Position numbers and translations under genes: made by a program. The notes under the pieces were generated by a model. The model worked only from the letters and a program-made list of their open reading frames with translations. It ran no database searches and was not told the origin of the DNA. From Hathewaya limosa (lineage in GTDB: Bacteria; Bacillota; Clostridia; Clostridiales; Clostridiaceae), in NCBI RefSeq assembly GCF_030815255.1, contig NZ_JAUSWN010000040.1, forward strand, positions 1-9,060: a stretch of DNA of 9,060 nucleotides. Reading direction: 5' to 3'. Shown piece by piece: positions 1 to 5,774 of the stretch. How positions within the stretch are numbered: position 1 is the stretch's first letter; every line of letters starts with the position of its first letter.

Positions 1-122
1 CTGACTTAAGCATTACTTGCTAAGCATTTAATTTTTATTTCAAAAGAATACGAGTTGTTTATCATACTCTGTTTAATTTTCAAAGATCAATTTCTTATTT
101 CGTAGTGCTCATCGCTGACTAC
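1..122 (-). other. rRNA operon leader (5' of 16S, boxA)
   Basis: Read on the minus strand, this is the transcribed leader of a ribosomal RNA operon. Positions 75-88 read GATCTTTGAAAATT, which matches the boxA antitermination element (CTTTGAAAA core) used in Firmicutes rRNA leaders. A small hairpin (GTAGT/ACTAC, 102-106 with 118-122) lies at the very start of the transcript. The last 30 bases before the edge carry the repeated ATGCTTA words, probably part of the processing stem around 16S. The 16S start itself (AGAGTTTGATC...) is not inside the window, so no rRNA gene is called. Finding a leader next to bofA fits the known bofA-rrnA order of Bacillus subtilis. Confidence 0.8.
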
Positions 123-128
123 TTTTTT

Positions 129-157
129 ATTCTAACAATATTTTTAGTTTTTGTCAA
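129..157 (-). promoter_or_regulatory. rRNA operon promoter (sigma-A)
   Basis: On the minus strand, -35 TTGACA (152-157) and -10 TAGAAT (129-134) are 17 bases apart. The bases upstream of the -35 (158-185) are almost pure A/T in runs, as expected of an UP element. A G at position 122 lies seven bases after the -10, so GTP-initiated, stringently controlled transcription is possible (inference). Confidence 0.85.
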
Positions 158-203
158 CTATTTTTTTATATTTTTTTATTTAGTTAAATTTTAATTGATT
201 TAC

Positions 204-243
204 ACTTAGTATTTTATTAGTATTCTTACCACTTATACTAAGT
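204..243. repeat. inverted repeat upstream of rRNA promoter
   Basis: ACTTAGTAT (204-212) and ATACTAAGT (235-243) are exact 9-base inverted repeats around a 22-base centre. They lie between the bofA terminator and the rRNA promoter. There is no T-run, so it is not an obvious terminator. It may be a protein site or chance in A/T-rich DNA. Confidence 0.3.
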
Positions 244-250
244 TTTATAC

Positions 251-295
251 AAAAAATAGCTAGGTTATAATACTTTCTACAAATTATAACCTAGC
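251..295 (-). terminator. bofA intrinsic terminator
   Basis: A perfect 13-bp stem (283-295 with 259-271, GCTAGGTTATAAT type) has an 11-base loop and is followed on the minus strand by TATTTTTT. It begins 12 bases after the bofA stop and separates bofA from the rRNA operon. Confidence 0.85.
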
Positions 296-306
296 CTAAC
301 TTATTA

Positions 307-561
307 TTATAGAAACTTATTGAAAATTATTAGAAATATAACTCCTGGTATCCCGAAGAAACCTGCTATTAAAGAACTGATTGCATTAACAGGTACATAT
401 ATACCTATACTTTTTCCTAAAAAATTTAATAATAACAATAATATATATCCTAAAAAACCGTTTAATAAGAGTTTGATTAAAACCCTTATAGGCCACGAAA
501 ATATTTTAACTACTATTATTAATACTAATACAGCTAAAATATAATAAGGTATACTTGCCAT
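307..561 (-). CDS. bofA: BofA-family sporulation membrane protein
   Basis: This 84-residue, very hydrophobic protein matches the BofA family. In Bacillus BofA sits in the outer forespore membrane with SpoIVFA and holds the SpoIVFB protease inactive, so that pro-sigma-K is cut only on cue. Visible here are two membrane-spanning stretches (about residues 4-23 and 28-50) and a C-terminal block with the family words VPVNAISSL and GFFGIPGVI (about 56-76). The length is close to the 87 residues of B. subtilis BofA. The start is supported by a G-rich ribosome site (AGGGGGAG) five bases before the ATG. It is the last gene before the rRNA promoter, as in Bacillus, and has its own terminator. Some clostridia handle sigma-K differently, so the partner protease is uncertain. 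Confidence 0.88.
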   Translation of the reverse strand: MASIPYYILAVLVLIIVVKIFSWPIRVLIKLLLNGFLGYILLLLLNFLGKSIGIYVPVNAISSLIAGFFGIPGVIFLIIFNKFL

Positions 562-653
562 TTATTCTCCCCCTCTATCTTTTATACTTGTAAGTTTATA
601 TCTAGAATGTTTAACTATAGAATTTATATATGTATTTTAGCTTATTATAATTG

Positions 654-911
654 TTATCCTATCATATAATACCAGTCTATTTCTATATTTCTTTCTTTAG
701 CCTTGGTTAAATAGTACATAAATTTAGATTTAGCTGCATCCTCTTCATATATTGCATAATCAACTAAATCCGGTTCACTTACATATTGAAAAAATCTACT
801 TGCTGCTTCCCATTCTTCTCTAGCTTCCTCTAAATAAGTTATTATTTCTTTTTCCTCATCTGTATATTTAACATTATTAAATAAAGTATCTATAACTTCT
901 TGTTTGTTCAT
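654..911 (-). CDS. yaaL: YaaL-like protein (DUF2508)
   Basis: This is a small acidic helical protein of 85 residues. Its position between recR and bofA and the sequence around residues 41-75 (FQYVSEPDLVDYAIYEEDAAKSKF then TKAKERNI, in part) match the YaaL/DUF2508 family, which has no assigned function. It has no signal peptide, membrane segment or cysteine. It is probably mostly alpha-helical, with one aromatic-rich half (FFQYV, FMYYL, DWYYM). A GGAGG ribosome site lies nine bases before the ATG. A terminator after recR separates it from the recR operon, so it is probably transcribed with bofA (92-base gap) from a promoter in 912-1063. I could not fix that promoter with confidence. Confidence 0.8.
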   Translation of the reverse strand: MNKQEVIDTLFNNVKYTDEEKEIITYLEEAREEWEAASRFFQYVSEPDLVDYAIYEEDAAKSKFMYYLTKAKERNIEIDWYYMIG

Positions 912-1063
912 ATTTATTATCCTCCACTTTCTAACTTAGACTATATATTCTTATCACTATTATTAACTTTAGTTGTAATATATATACATAATATATATAT
1001 ATTTCATATATACTCCTAAACATGACAGTTTATATAATAAATATTTGCAAACTTTTATAATAG
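912..1063 (-). other. A/T-rich upstream region of yaaL
   Basis: This gap should contain the yaaL-bofA promoter because a terminator precedes it. It is dominated by alternating TA tracts (about 975-1012), which give many promoter-like words. None has a convincing -35/-10 pair at standard spacing, so none is called. Confidence 0.4.
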
Positions 1064-1105
1064 AAAAAGAGTAATGGCATTTTATTAATTTCCATTACTC
1101 TTTTT
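1064..1105 (-). terminator. recR intrinsic terminator
   Basis: A perfect 14-bp stem (AAAAAGAGTAATGG, 1064-1077, with 1092-1105) has a 14-base loop. The stem has A-runs on one side and T-runs on the other, so it could act in both directions. It lies 9 bases after the recR stop and ends the dnaX-ybaB-recR operon. Confidence 0.9.
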
Positions 1106-1114
1106 ATGGACTAC

Positions 1115-1711
1115 TTATATTTCTTTTCTTCCTTCTAAAGCTTTAGAAAGTGTTACTTCATCTGCATATTCTAAATCTCCACCAACAGGAACACCATGAG
1201 CTATTCTTGTTACTGTAGCTCCTAATGGTTTTAAGATCTTTGAAATATACATAGCAGTTGCCTCCCCCTCTATATTAGGGTTCGTAGCAACTATAACTTC
1301 TTTTACTTCTCCATTTATTCTTCTTATAAGTTCCCTTAACTTTATATCCTCTGGACCTCTTCCAGCCATTGGAGATATAGTTCCATGAAGTACATGATAG
1401 ACTCCATTAAATTCTCGAACTTTTTCCATAGTCATAATATCTTTTGGATTTTCTACTACACAGATCGTGCTTCTATCCCTATTAGGGTTAGAACATATAG
1501 AACAAGGATCTTTATCTGTATAGTTACCACAAATTGAACAATATTTTATTGTTCCTCTAGCCTTTACAAGGGCATCGGCGAACTCTTCTACTTCTTCCTT
1601 AGGAAGATTAAGTACATGTAAAGTAAGTCTTTGAGCTGTTTTATGTCCTATATTAGGTAGTTTTGCAAACTCCTCTATTAACTTTTCTATTGCTACTGGA
1701 TAAAAGTCCAT
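1115..1711 (-). CDS. recR: Recombination mediator RecR
   Basis: RecR works with RecO and RecF to load RecA on SSB-covered DNA at gaps and stalled forks. The 198-residue product has the full family layout. A helix-hairpin-helix region (about 6-30, LPNIGHKTAQR) is followed by a four-cysteine zinc site (C58, C61, C70, C73). A Toprim domain (about 81-175) starts ICVVENP and includes the HGTISPMAGRGP stretch, and a conserved tail follows (IAHGVPVGGDLEYADEVTL). The reading frame is open to an ATG at 1726, but I chose the ATG at 1711. It has GAGAGGTGA just before it, gives the normal MDFYPVAIEKLI start, and makes the length equal to that of B. subtilis RecR. The upstream ATG overlaps the ribosome site. 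It follows ybaB by 49 bases. Confidence 0.97.
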   Translation of the reverse strand: MDFYPVAIEKLIEEFAKLPNIGHKTAQRLTLHVLNLPKEEVEEFADALVKARGTIKYCSICGNYTDKDPCSICSNPNRDRSTICVVENPKDIMTMEKVREFNGVYHVLHGTISPMAGRGPEDIKLRELIRRINGEVKEVIVATNPNIEGEATAMYISKILKPLGATVTRIAHGVPVGGDLEYADEVTLSKALEGRKEI

Positions 1712-1760
1712 ATACTCACCTCTCATATAGCAATATTCTTTAATGAATCTACATTAGTAA

Positions 1761-2105
1761 TTAAAATAATCCACCTGGTAAATTCATACCACCAGTTAAT
1801 TTACCCATTTCTTTAGAAGTTTCATCTTCTGCTTTTCTTAAAACTTCATTAACAGCAGTAATAACTAAGTCTTGTAACATTTCAACATCATCTGGATCTA
1901 CTACGTCTTCTTTTATTTTTATATCTATTAATTGTTTTTTACCATTGGCAACAGCTACTATTGCACCTCCACCAACTGAAACTTCAAATGTTTTAGTTTC
2001 TAAATCCTCTTGCATTTTCTCCATTTGTTGTTGAAGCTTTTGTGCTTGTTTCAATAAATTATTCATGTTTCCACCCATACCACCTGGGAATCCACCTCTT
2101 GCCAT
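1761..2105 (-). CDS. ybaB: YbaB/EbfC nucleoid-associated protein
   Basis: This 114-residue member of the YbaB/EbfC family forms small dimers that bind DNA without strong sequence preference. It is almost always encoded between dnaX and recR, as here. The order is: a flexible Gly/Met/Asn-rich N-terminus (1-17), a long charged helix with LLKQAQKLQQQMEKMQ (about 17-34), a beta core with VGGGAIVAVANGKKQLIDIKI (in part, about 44-65), then a helix and a Gly-rich end GGMNLPGG. AGGAGGT seven bases before the ATG supports the start. It is 49 bases downstream of dnaX and 49 upstream of recR, and probably shares their transcript. The exact cellular role is unsettled even in model species (known as yaaK in B. 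subtilis). Confidence 0.95.
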   Translation of the reverse strand: MARGGFPGGMGGNMNNLLKQAQKLQQQMEKMQEDLETKTFEVSVGGGAIVAVANGKKQLIDIKIKEDVVDPDDVEMLQDLVITAVNEVLRKAEDETSKEMGKLTGGMNLPGGLF

Positions 2106-2154
2106 AATACATACCTCCTAAAATTTAATTATTTACAATTTATTTTAAACTAGA

Positions 2155-3792
2155 TCAATCAAATACTTCAAGTTTAATATCACCTAAAGAATTCTTTATT
2201 AATTCTTCTGTTGGTTGTTGTGGTTTTTGATATAAAACTTTATATTTAACTGTAACAGGCTCATTTAATGCTTCTGAAAATATACTATTTACTCTTTTTC
2301 TAAATTGTTCGGTTTCAAGCCTCTTTTTGTTAAATGCATATTGTTCTTCATATGTAATTTCAATTATACCATTTTTACAATCGCTAACATTTCCAGTAAC
2401 TAATGATGCATATATTATCATTTCTCTTCTTGATTTAAAAATTTCTAATATATCTTGCCATGCAGCTTTAACTTTATCAATAGATATTGTAGAATTATGA
2501 TTTTCTACAACTTCAATTTTTTCCTCTTCACTTTTTATTGTCCGACTAAAATTACCTTGGTCATTATTCGGTGAAGTTACATTAGCTTTATTTACATGGG
2601 ATTTATTACTTTCAACTACACTATTATTTATAACTATGTTTCCTTCTTTTATTTTCTTCTCTAAATTATTTATTCTAGATACTATGACCTCTTTTGATGT
2701 ATCATATTCTACTTTTATAATTTTTATTATTGCAAGTTCTAAAAATATTCTACTTTGTTTACTCCACTTGCATTGTTCCTCAGTTTCTTGAAGAATTCTT
2801 ATATACCTCATAATCTCTTCAACTCTAAGTTTAGAACCTTGTTCTTTTAAAATTTGTATATTTTCTGTAGACATATCTAGAACATCTTCAGCTTTATCTG
2901 TTATTTTTGCCATCATAAGATTTCTCATATGAAGTATCATATCTTTTATAAATACATATATATCTTTACCACTTAAAACTATATCATCTAATATTTTTAT
3001 AGATTCATCTATATTCTTTTCTATTATATTATCAACAAGTTTTATAAGATTGTCATTAGTTACTAATCCTAAAATATCTACTACACTATCATAATCTATT
3101 TTATTGTTATTCATAGATATTACTTGATCTAGTAGACTTAGGGCATCCCTCATAGCTCCATCACACATTCTAGATATTAACTTCAAGCTACTATCATCGG
3201 CCAATATACCTATTTCATTTACAATATCCCTTAACCTTCCAAAAATATCTTCACTTTTTATTCTTTTGAAATCAAAACGTTGACATCTTGAAAGAATAGT
3301 TATAGGAAGCTTTTGTGGATCCGTTGTTGCTAATATAAATACCACATTAGATGGAGGTTCTTCTAACGTTTTAAGAAATGCATTAACAGCACCTATTGAT
3401 AACATATGTACCTCGTCGATAATATAAACTTTATACTTTGCCTCTCTAGGAGGATATTGTACATCTTCTATAATATCTCTTATATTATCAACACTATTAT
3501 GTGAAGCTGCATCTAATTCTGTTACATCCATGGCAGTACCTAAATTAATGTTTTTACACATTTCACACGCATTACATGGCTCCCCATCTTGTGGATTAAG
3601 GCAATTTATAGCTTTGGCTAAAATTTTAGCAGTAGAAGTCTTACCTGTTCCTCTAGTACCACAAAGTAAGTAAGCATGTGCTATTCTACTATTCCTTATT
3701 TGATTTTTTAATGTAATAGTTACATGATGTTGACCAACTACATCTTCAAATCGTTTAGGTCTCCATTCTCTATATAAAGCAGTATAAGCCAA
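2155..3792 (-). CDS. dnaX: DNA polymerase III subunit gamma/tau (DnaX)
   Basis: DnaX is the ATPase of the clamp loader that puts the sliding clamp on DNA; its tau part also ties together the replicative polymerases. I place the start at the TTG at 3792 (545 residues, starting AYTALYREWRP). It has AGAGGTG six bases upstream, and the longer frame beginning with GTG at 3801 would use that same ribosome site as its start codon. Numbered from the TTG: Walker A GTRGTGKTS at 45-53, zinc cysteines C64, C73, C76 and C79, Walker B IIDEVH with DEVH at 126-129, and the SRC arginine-finger motif at 168-170. Domain III spans about 210-370. A polar N/S/K/E-rich linker (about 385-440) precedes a tau-type C-terminal domain. 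I saw no A-AAA-AAG slippery site, so a shorter gamma form by frameshifting is not supported here. Confidence 0.97.
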   Translation of the reverse strand: MAYTALYREWRPKRFEDVVGQHHVTITLKNQIRNSRIAHAYLLCGTRGTGKTSTAKILAKAINCLNPQDGEPCNACEMCKNINLGTAMDVTELDAASHNSVDNIRDIIEDVQYPPREAKYKVYIIDEVHMLSIGAVNAFLKTLEEPPSNVVFILATTDPQKLPITILSRCQRFDFKRIKSEDIFGRLRDIVNEIGILADDSSLKLISRMCDGAMRDALSLLDQVISMNNNKIDYDSVVDILGLVTNDNLIKLVDNIIEKNIDESIKILDDIVLSGKDIYVFIKDMILHMRNLMMAKITDKAEDVLDMSTENIQILKEQGSKLRVEEIMRYIRILQETEEQCKWSKQSRIFLELAIIKIIKVEYDTSKEVIVSRINNLEKKIKEGNIVINNSVVESNKSHVNKANVTSPNNDQGNFSRTIKSEEEKIEVVENHNSTISIDKVKAAWQDILEIFKSRREMIIYASLVTGNVSDCKNGIIEITYEEQYAFNKKRLETEQFRKRVNSIFSEALNEPVTVKYKVLYQKPQQPTEELIKNSLGDIKLEVFD

Positions 3793-3798
3793 AAAATT

Positions 3799-3805
3799 CA
3801 CCTCT
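3799..3805 (-). promoter_or_regulatory. dnaX ribosome binding site
   Basis: AGAGGTG on the minus strand ends six bases before the TTG at 3792. The GTG that opens the longer frame is part of this site, which is why the TTG is taken as the true start. Confidence 0.75.
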
Positions 3806-3849
3806 TTTTCAGCATAATTGAATATTTAAAATATATAACAACTATCTAT

Positions 3850-3879
3850 ATTATATCCTATTTAAGGAATTTATGATAA
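3850..3879 (-). promoter_or_regulatory. possible dnaX operon promoter
   Basis: -10 TATAAT (3850-3855) is perfect. The -35 TTATCA (3874-3879) matches four of six bases, at 18-base spacing. It lies after the SRP RNA terminator and about 58 bases before the dnaX start, where a separate dnaX promoter would be needed. Confidence 0.5.
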
Positions 3880-3898
3880 GTTTTATTTTTCTTTTTAT

Positions 3899-3925
3899 AA
3901 AAATAGCTCGACTAAAAGTCGAGCT
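3899..3925 (-). terminator. SRP RNA intrinsic terminator
   Basis: A perfect 9-bp stem AGCTCGACT/AGTCGAGCT (3905-3913, 3917-3925) with a 3-base loop is followed on the minus strand by ATTTTTAT. It lies 18 bases past the likely SRP RNA 3' end. Confidence 0.88.
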
Positions 3926-3943
3926 CTAAATTCAAATATTAAA

Positions 3944-4211
3944 GTCGTACACCTTGTGTCGACTTATAGTTTATAAGCGTTACTCATACAGTTAACTCAA
4001 ACCAGATTGATCCACGGCACACAGAGGGGTTCGCTTATCGCTGCTTCCTTCCAGACCTGACGAGGTTCACGAATCTCTGTTGCGTGGGACCCAGTTCTCA
4101 ACGCCACTTATATAAGCCAGACCAAACAAACTATAGCCTAAACAAGGAATTCACTCCTGCTATAGCGGATTGCAGGTTATAGGGCACCGCTAACTCCCCA
4201 GCTAGTACGAC
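3944..4211 (-). ncRNA. ffs: Signal recognition particle RNA (large, with Alu domain)
   Basis: This RNA pairs with Ffh to bring ribosomes making membrane and secreted proteins to FtsY. The decisive signature on the minus strand is the helix-8 tip TCAGGTCTGGAAGGAAGCAG (about 4040-4059), with its GGAA tetraloop and asymmetric loop that bind Ffh. The 5' part reads GGGGAGTTAGCGGTGCCC then CCTGCAATCCGC, the Alu-type domain of the long (about 270-nt) SRP RNA of Bacillus and Clostridium. The ends are set by pairing of GTCGTAC (4211-4205) with GTACGAC (3950-3944), giving about 268 nt. It follows tRNA-Ser after only two bases, so both probably come from one precursor. In B. subtilis this RNA (scr) sits between tadA and dnaX and is trimmed by RNase III. 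Confidence 0.95.
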
Positions 4212-4213
4212 CT

Positions 4214-4303
4214 TGGCGGAGAGAGTGGGATTTGAACCCACGGTAGAGTTTCCCCTACACACGCGTTCCAGGCGTGCTCCTTCAACCACTCAGACATCTC
4301 TCC
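4214..4303 (-). tRNA. tRNA-Ser (anticodon GGA)
   Basis: This is a 90-base class II tRNA with a long variable arm. The acceptor stem GGAGAGA pairs with TCTCTCC, followed by discriminator G and an encoded CCA (4216-4214). The anticodon stem CACGC/GCGTG encloses the loop CTGGAAC, so the anticodon is GGA, reading serine codons UCC and UCU. The T arm contains GGTTCAAATCC. Its 3' end is two bases from the SRP RNA 5' end, so cutting at the tRNA end would also nearly form the SRP RNA start (inference). Confidence 0.97.
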
Positions 4304-4413
4304 ATATTCTATGTTATACTAGTAACATTAATGGCATCCGCATATTCTGCCTTTACCATTATCATATATATACTTACGATATATACTACTTAATTTAATT
4401 TTGTTTCCCTCAT
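4304..4413 (-). other. leader of tRNA-Ser/SRP transcript
   Basis: About 104 bases lie between the expected transcript start (near 4407) and the tRNA. They contain a TA-rich stretch (4364-4386) and a possible hairpin TAATGG/CCATTA (4329-4334, 4356-4361) with an inner GCA/TGC pair. No coding sequence is seen. Confidence 0.45.
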
Positions 4414-4442
4414 ATTCTAACATAGGCTAATATACCTGTCAA
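4414..4442 (-). promoter_or_regulatory. promoter of tRNA-Ser/SRP RNA unit
   Basis: -35 TTGACA (4437-4442) and -10 TAGAAT (4414-4419) are 17 bases apart on the minus strand. Both hexamers and the spacing are identical to the rRNA promoter at 129-157. G residues at 4409-4407 lie five to seven bases after the -10 and could be the starting base. Confidence 0.85.
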
Positions 4443-4680
4443 ATAAATCTTACGATAATAAAAAATAAGCATAATCCTGCTCTGTGCCCTTTATTTACTG
4501 GTATACATATTTTTTAGTTGTAAAATTTATTTCATGATTTTTTAAATTAAATTTAGGATGTTATTTTAATATTTTCCTATTTTAACAACTCTCCTATTTA
4601 CTTGTTTACTATAGAATATTTCTCCTTAATACATATAATAAGGAAGAAAACAATATTAATTACCTTTTGTTTTAATCTTT
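4443..4680. other. gap between GNAT gene and SRP promoter
   Basis: No gene is seen. A weak minus-strand terminator candidate for the upstream gene lies at 4463-4496 (AAATAA/TTATTT stem with an inner GCA/TGC pair, then TTATTTTTT-type sequence). Another imperfect hairpin is at about 4618-4649 (CCTTA/TAAGG core) without a T-run. The rest is plain A/T-rich DNA. Confidence 0.4.
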
Positions 4681-5145
4681 TTAAACTTCATTCCAACTCT
4701 TTTGCATTTCTATAAATCCTGTTTCTTCCCCATTAACCTTCCATACAAATTCATACGTTATTTTAAAACCTAGCTTTTTATAAATCTTTATTGCCCTATT
4801 ATTAAATTCAGCAACAAATATCCATATATTGTTAAACTTAAATTTTTCTCTTCCAAAATTTAATGCCTCATTTACTATATCCGTACCCATACCCTTACCT
4901 GTTAATTTTGGCTTCATTTGAATACCAAATAAAATTTTATCTTTATCAAAATTAAAACAACAATTTGCAATTAACTCATTTTCCTTATATATCATAAAGG
5001 CATTTTCATCTTTATGTATATTTAATGCCCATTCTTGCTTAGTCTTTGTCTTGTCATTATCATAGAAAGAATATATTCCATCATATTTCCAAGTTGAAAT
5101 CTCCTTAGAATCATTTTCTGTTGGTTTTCGAAATTCAAGCATCAT
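4681..5145 (-). CDS. GNAT-family N-acetyltransferase
   Basis: This is a 154-residue single-domain protein of the GNAT fold, which moves an acetyl group from acetyl-CoA to an amine. The layout fits: LEFRKPTENDSKEIS at the start (beta 1), a central strand, then QMKPKLTGKGMG with the acetyl-CoA pyrophosphate loop LTGKGMG at 81-87. IVNEALNFGREKF comes next, then NIWIFVAEFNNRAIKIYKKLGFK (in part), the usual C-terminal strand, N-R-A-I helix and LGF turn. It resembles the RimJ/RimL branch, but the substrate cannot be told from sequence. Two ATGs are adjacent; the first is seven bases after a G-rich site (GAGGGGG), so it is preferred. It is monocistronic by context, since long gaps lie on both sides. 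Confidence 0.88.
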   Translation of the reverse strand: MMLEFRKPTENDSKEISTWKYDGIYSFYDNDKTKTKQEWALNIHKDENAFMIYKENELIANCCFNFDKDKILFGIQMKPKLTGKGMGTDIVNEALNFGREKFKFNNIWIFVAEFNNRAIKIYKKLGFKITYEFVWKVNGEETGFIEMQKSWNEV

Positions 5146-5221
5146 TTTACTTCCCCCTCGTAAAATATAAATCTCTTTTAATTTTTATAGTAATACGTTT
5201 CATTCCCCTTTATTATATTCT

Positions 5222-5251
5222 ATTATATATTTGTAATAATTCAACATACAA
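5222..5251 (-). promoter_or_regulatory. possible promoter of GNAT gene
   Basis: On the minus strand, TTGTAT (5246-5251) and TATAAT (5222-5227) are 18 bases apart, about 77 bases before the start codon. The surrounding DNA is very A/T-rich, so the call is moderate. Confidence 0.45.
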
Positions 5252-5274
5252 TTTAGTTAAAATATACTTTCTTA

Positions 5275-5306
5275 TTATAGTTAAAACAATATTGTTTTAA
5301 CTATAA
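5275..5306. repeat. perfect 32-base palindrome
   Basis: TTATAGTTAAAACAAT is followed directly by its exact reverse complement, with no spacer. There is no T-run on either side, which argues against a terminator. It lies 23 bases upstream of the likely GNAT promoter -35. The word TAGTTAAAA occurs again at 5254-5262. It may be an operator, or a cruciform or RNA stem; the binder is unknown. Confidence 0.6.
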
Positions 5307-5466
5307 ATATACCTACGATGGAAAGTTTCTAACTACCATATGCTATAAATTTTACTTTCTTATAAAACATTATCTTAGTAACAATTTTTTAGCCATAAAA
5401 CATTTTTTCATGTTACATATTATATGTATACCTTACAATATAAAAACTATAATTTTTATATAAAGT

Positions 5467-5497
5467 AAAAGACATCGGAGGGGTACCGATGTCTTTT
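5467..5497 (-). terminator. likely terminator after peptidase gene
   Basis: A perfect 12-bp stem AAAAGACATCGG/CCGATGTCTTTT has a 7-base loop. On the minus strand it ends in TTTTACTTT, while on the plus strand the Ts are followed by GGG, so minus-strand termination is favoured. It would end the peptidase transcript after an unusually long 3' region of about 280 bases. Confidence 0.55.
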
Positions 5498-5516
5498 GGG
5501 TAAAGGGGATTGTGGA

Positions 5517-5545
5517 AATTTTAAAAGCGTATAGCTTTTAAAATT
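5517..5545. repeat. second perfect hairpin (12 bp)
   Basis: AATTTTAAAAGC and GCTTTTAAAATT pair perfectly around a 5-base loop, 19 bases from the preceding hairpin. The plus-strand bases between the two are G-rich (GGGTAAAGGGG). Its role is unknown; it may protect or end the peptidase mRNA. Confidence 0.55.
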
Positions 5546-5774
5546 GGAGGATAACATTACAAAACTTTCAATATTTATTGAATAATTAAATTCTACATCA
5601 TTCTCCATTGATTTTCAACGATTTTAAATTAAGTTTTTATTAACATTAAATTTTTCAATTAATATTTTCGTAACATTTGTCAAACAATCGAAATATCCTC
5701 GTTCCCCAATATTATAAAAACCTAGTGTTTACAAGACAATACTAAAAAATTAGCTTTTTTACATTTAATTAAAA

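Larger units (their letters stand above)
5146..5774. other. 629-base non-coding gap with several structures
   Basis: No reading frame here looks real. The gap holds the likely promoter of the GNAT gene (5222-5251), a perfect 32-base palindrome (5275-5306) and two tandem perfect hairpins (5467-5497, 5517-5545). The 229 bases from there to the peptidase stop are A/T-rich with nothing recognised. Confidence 0.6.

Noticed and set aside
320..544. Plus-strand frame of 74 codons
   Set aside because: It is antisense to bofA, is asparagine/isoleucine-rich from A/T bias, and has no ribosome site; bofA has clear family motifs.
960..1015. Alternating TA tracts as a repeat element or promoter
   Set aside because: Simple A/T-rich sequence with no unit structure and no paired -35/-10 at standard spacing.
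4213..4398. Plus-strand frame of 61 codons starting MAERVGFEPT
   Set aside because: It runs antisense through tRNA-Ser(GGA); this peptide is a well-known false gene call over serine tRNAs.
5301..5345. Purine-riboswitch-like word (GTTTCTAACTACC) after the palindrome
   Set aside because: The core word is altered and I cannot form the P1, P2 and P3 stems; no plus-strand gene follows.
5546..5600. GGAGG ribosome-like site after the second hairpin, plus strand
   Set aside because: No ATG, GTG or TTG at proper spacing opens a frame of useful length.
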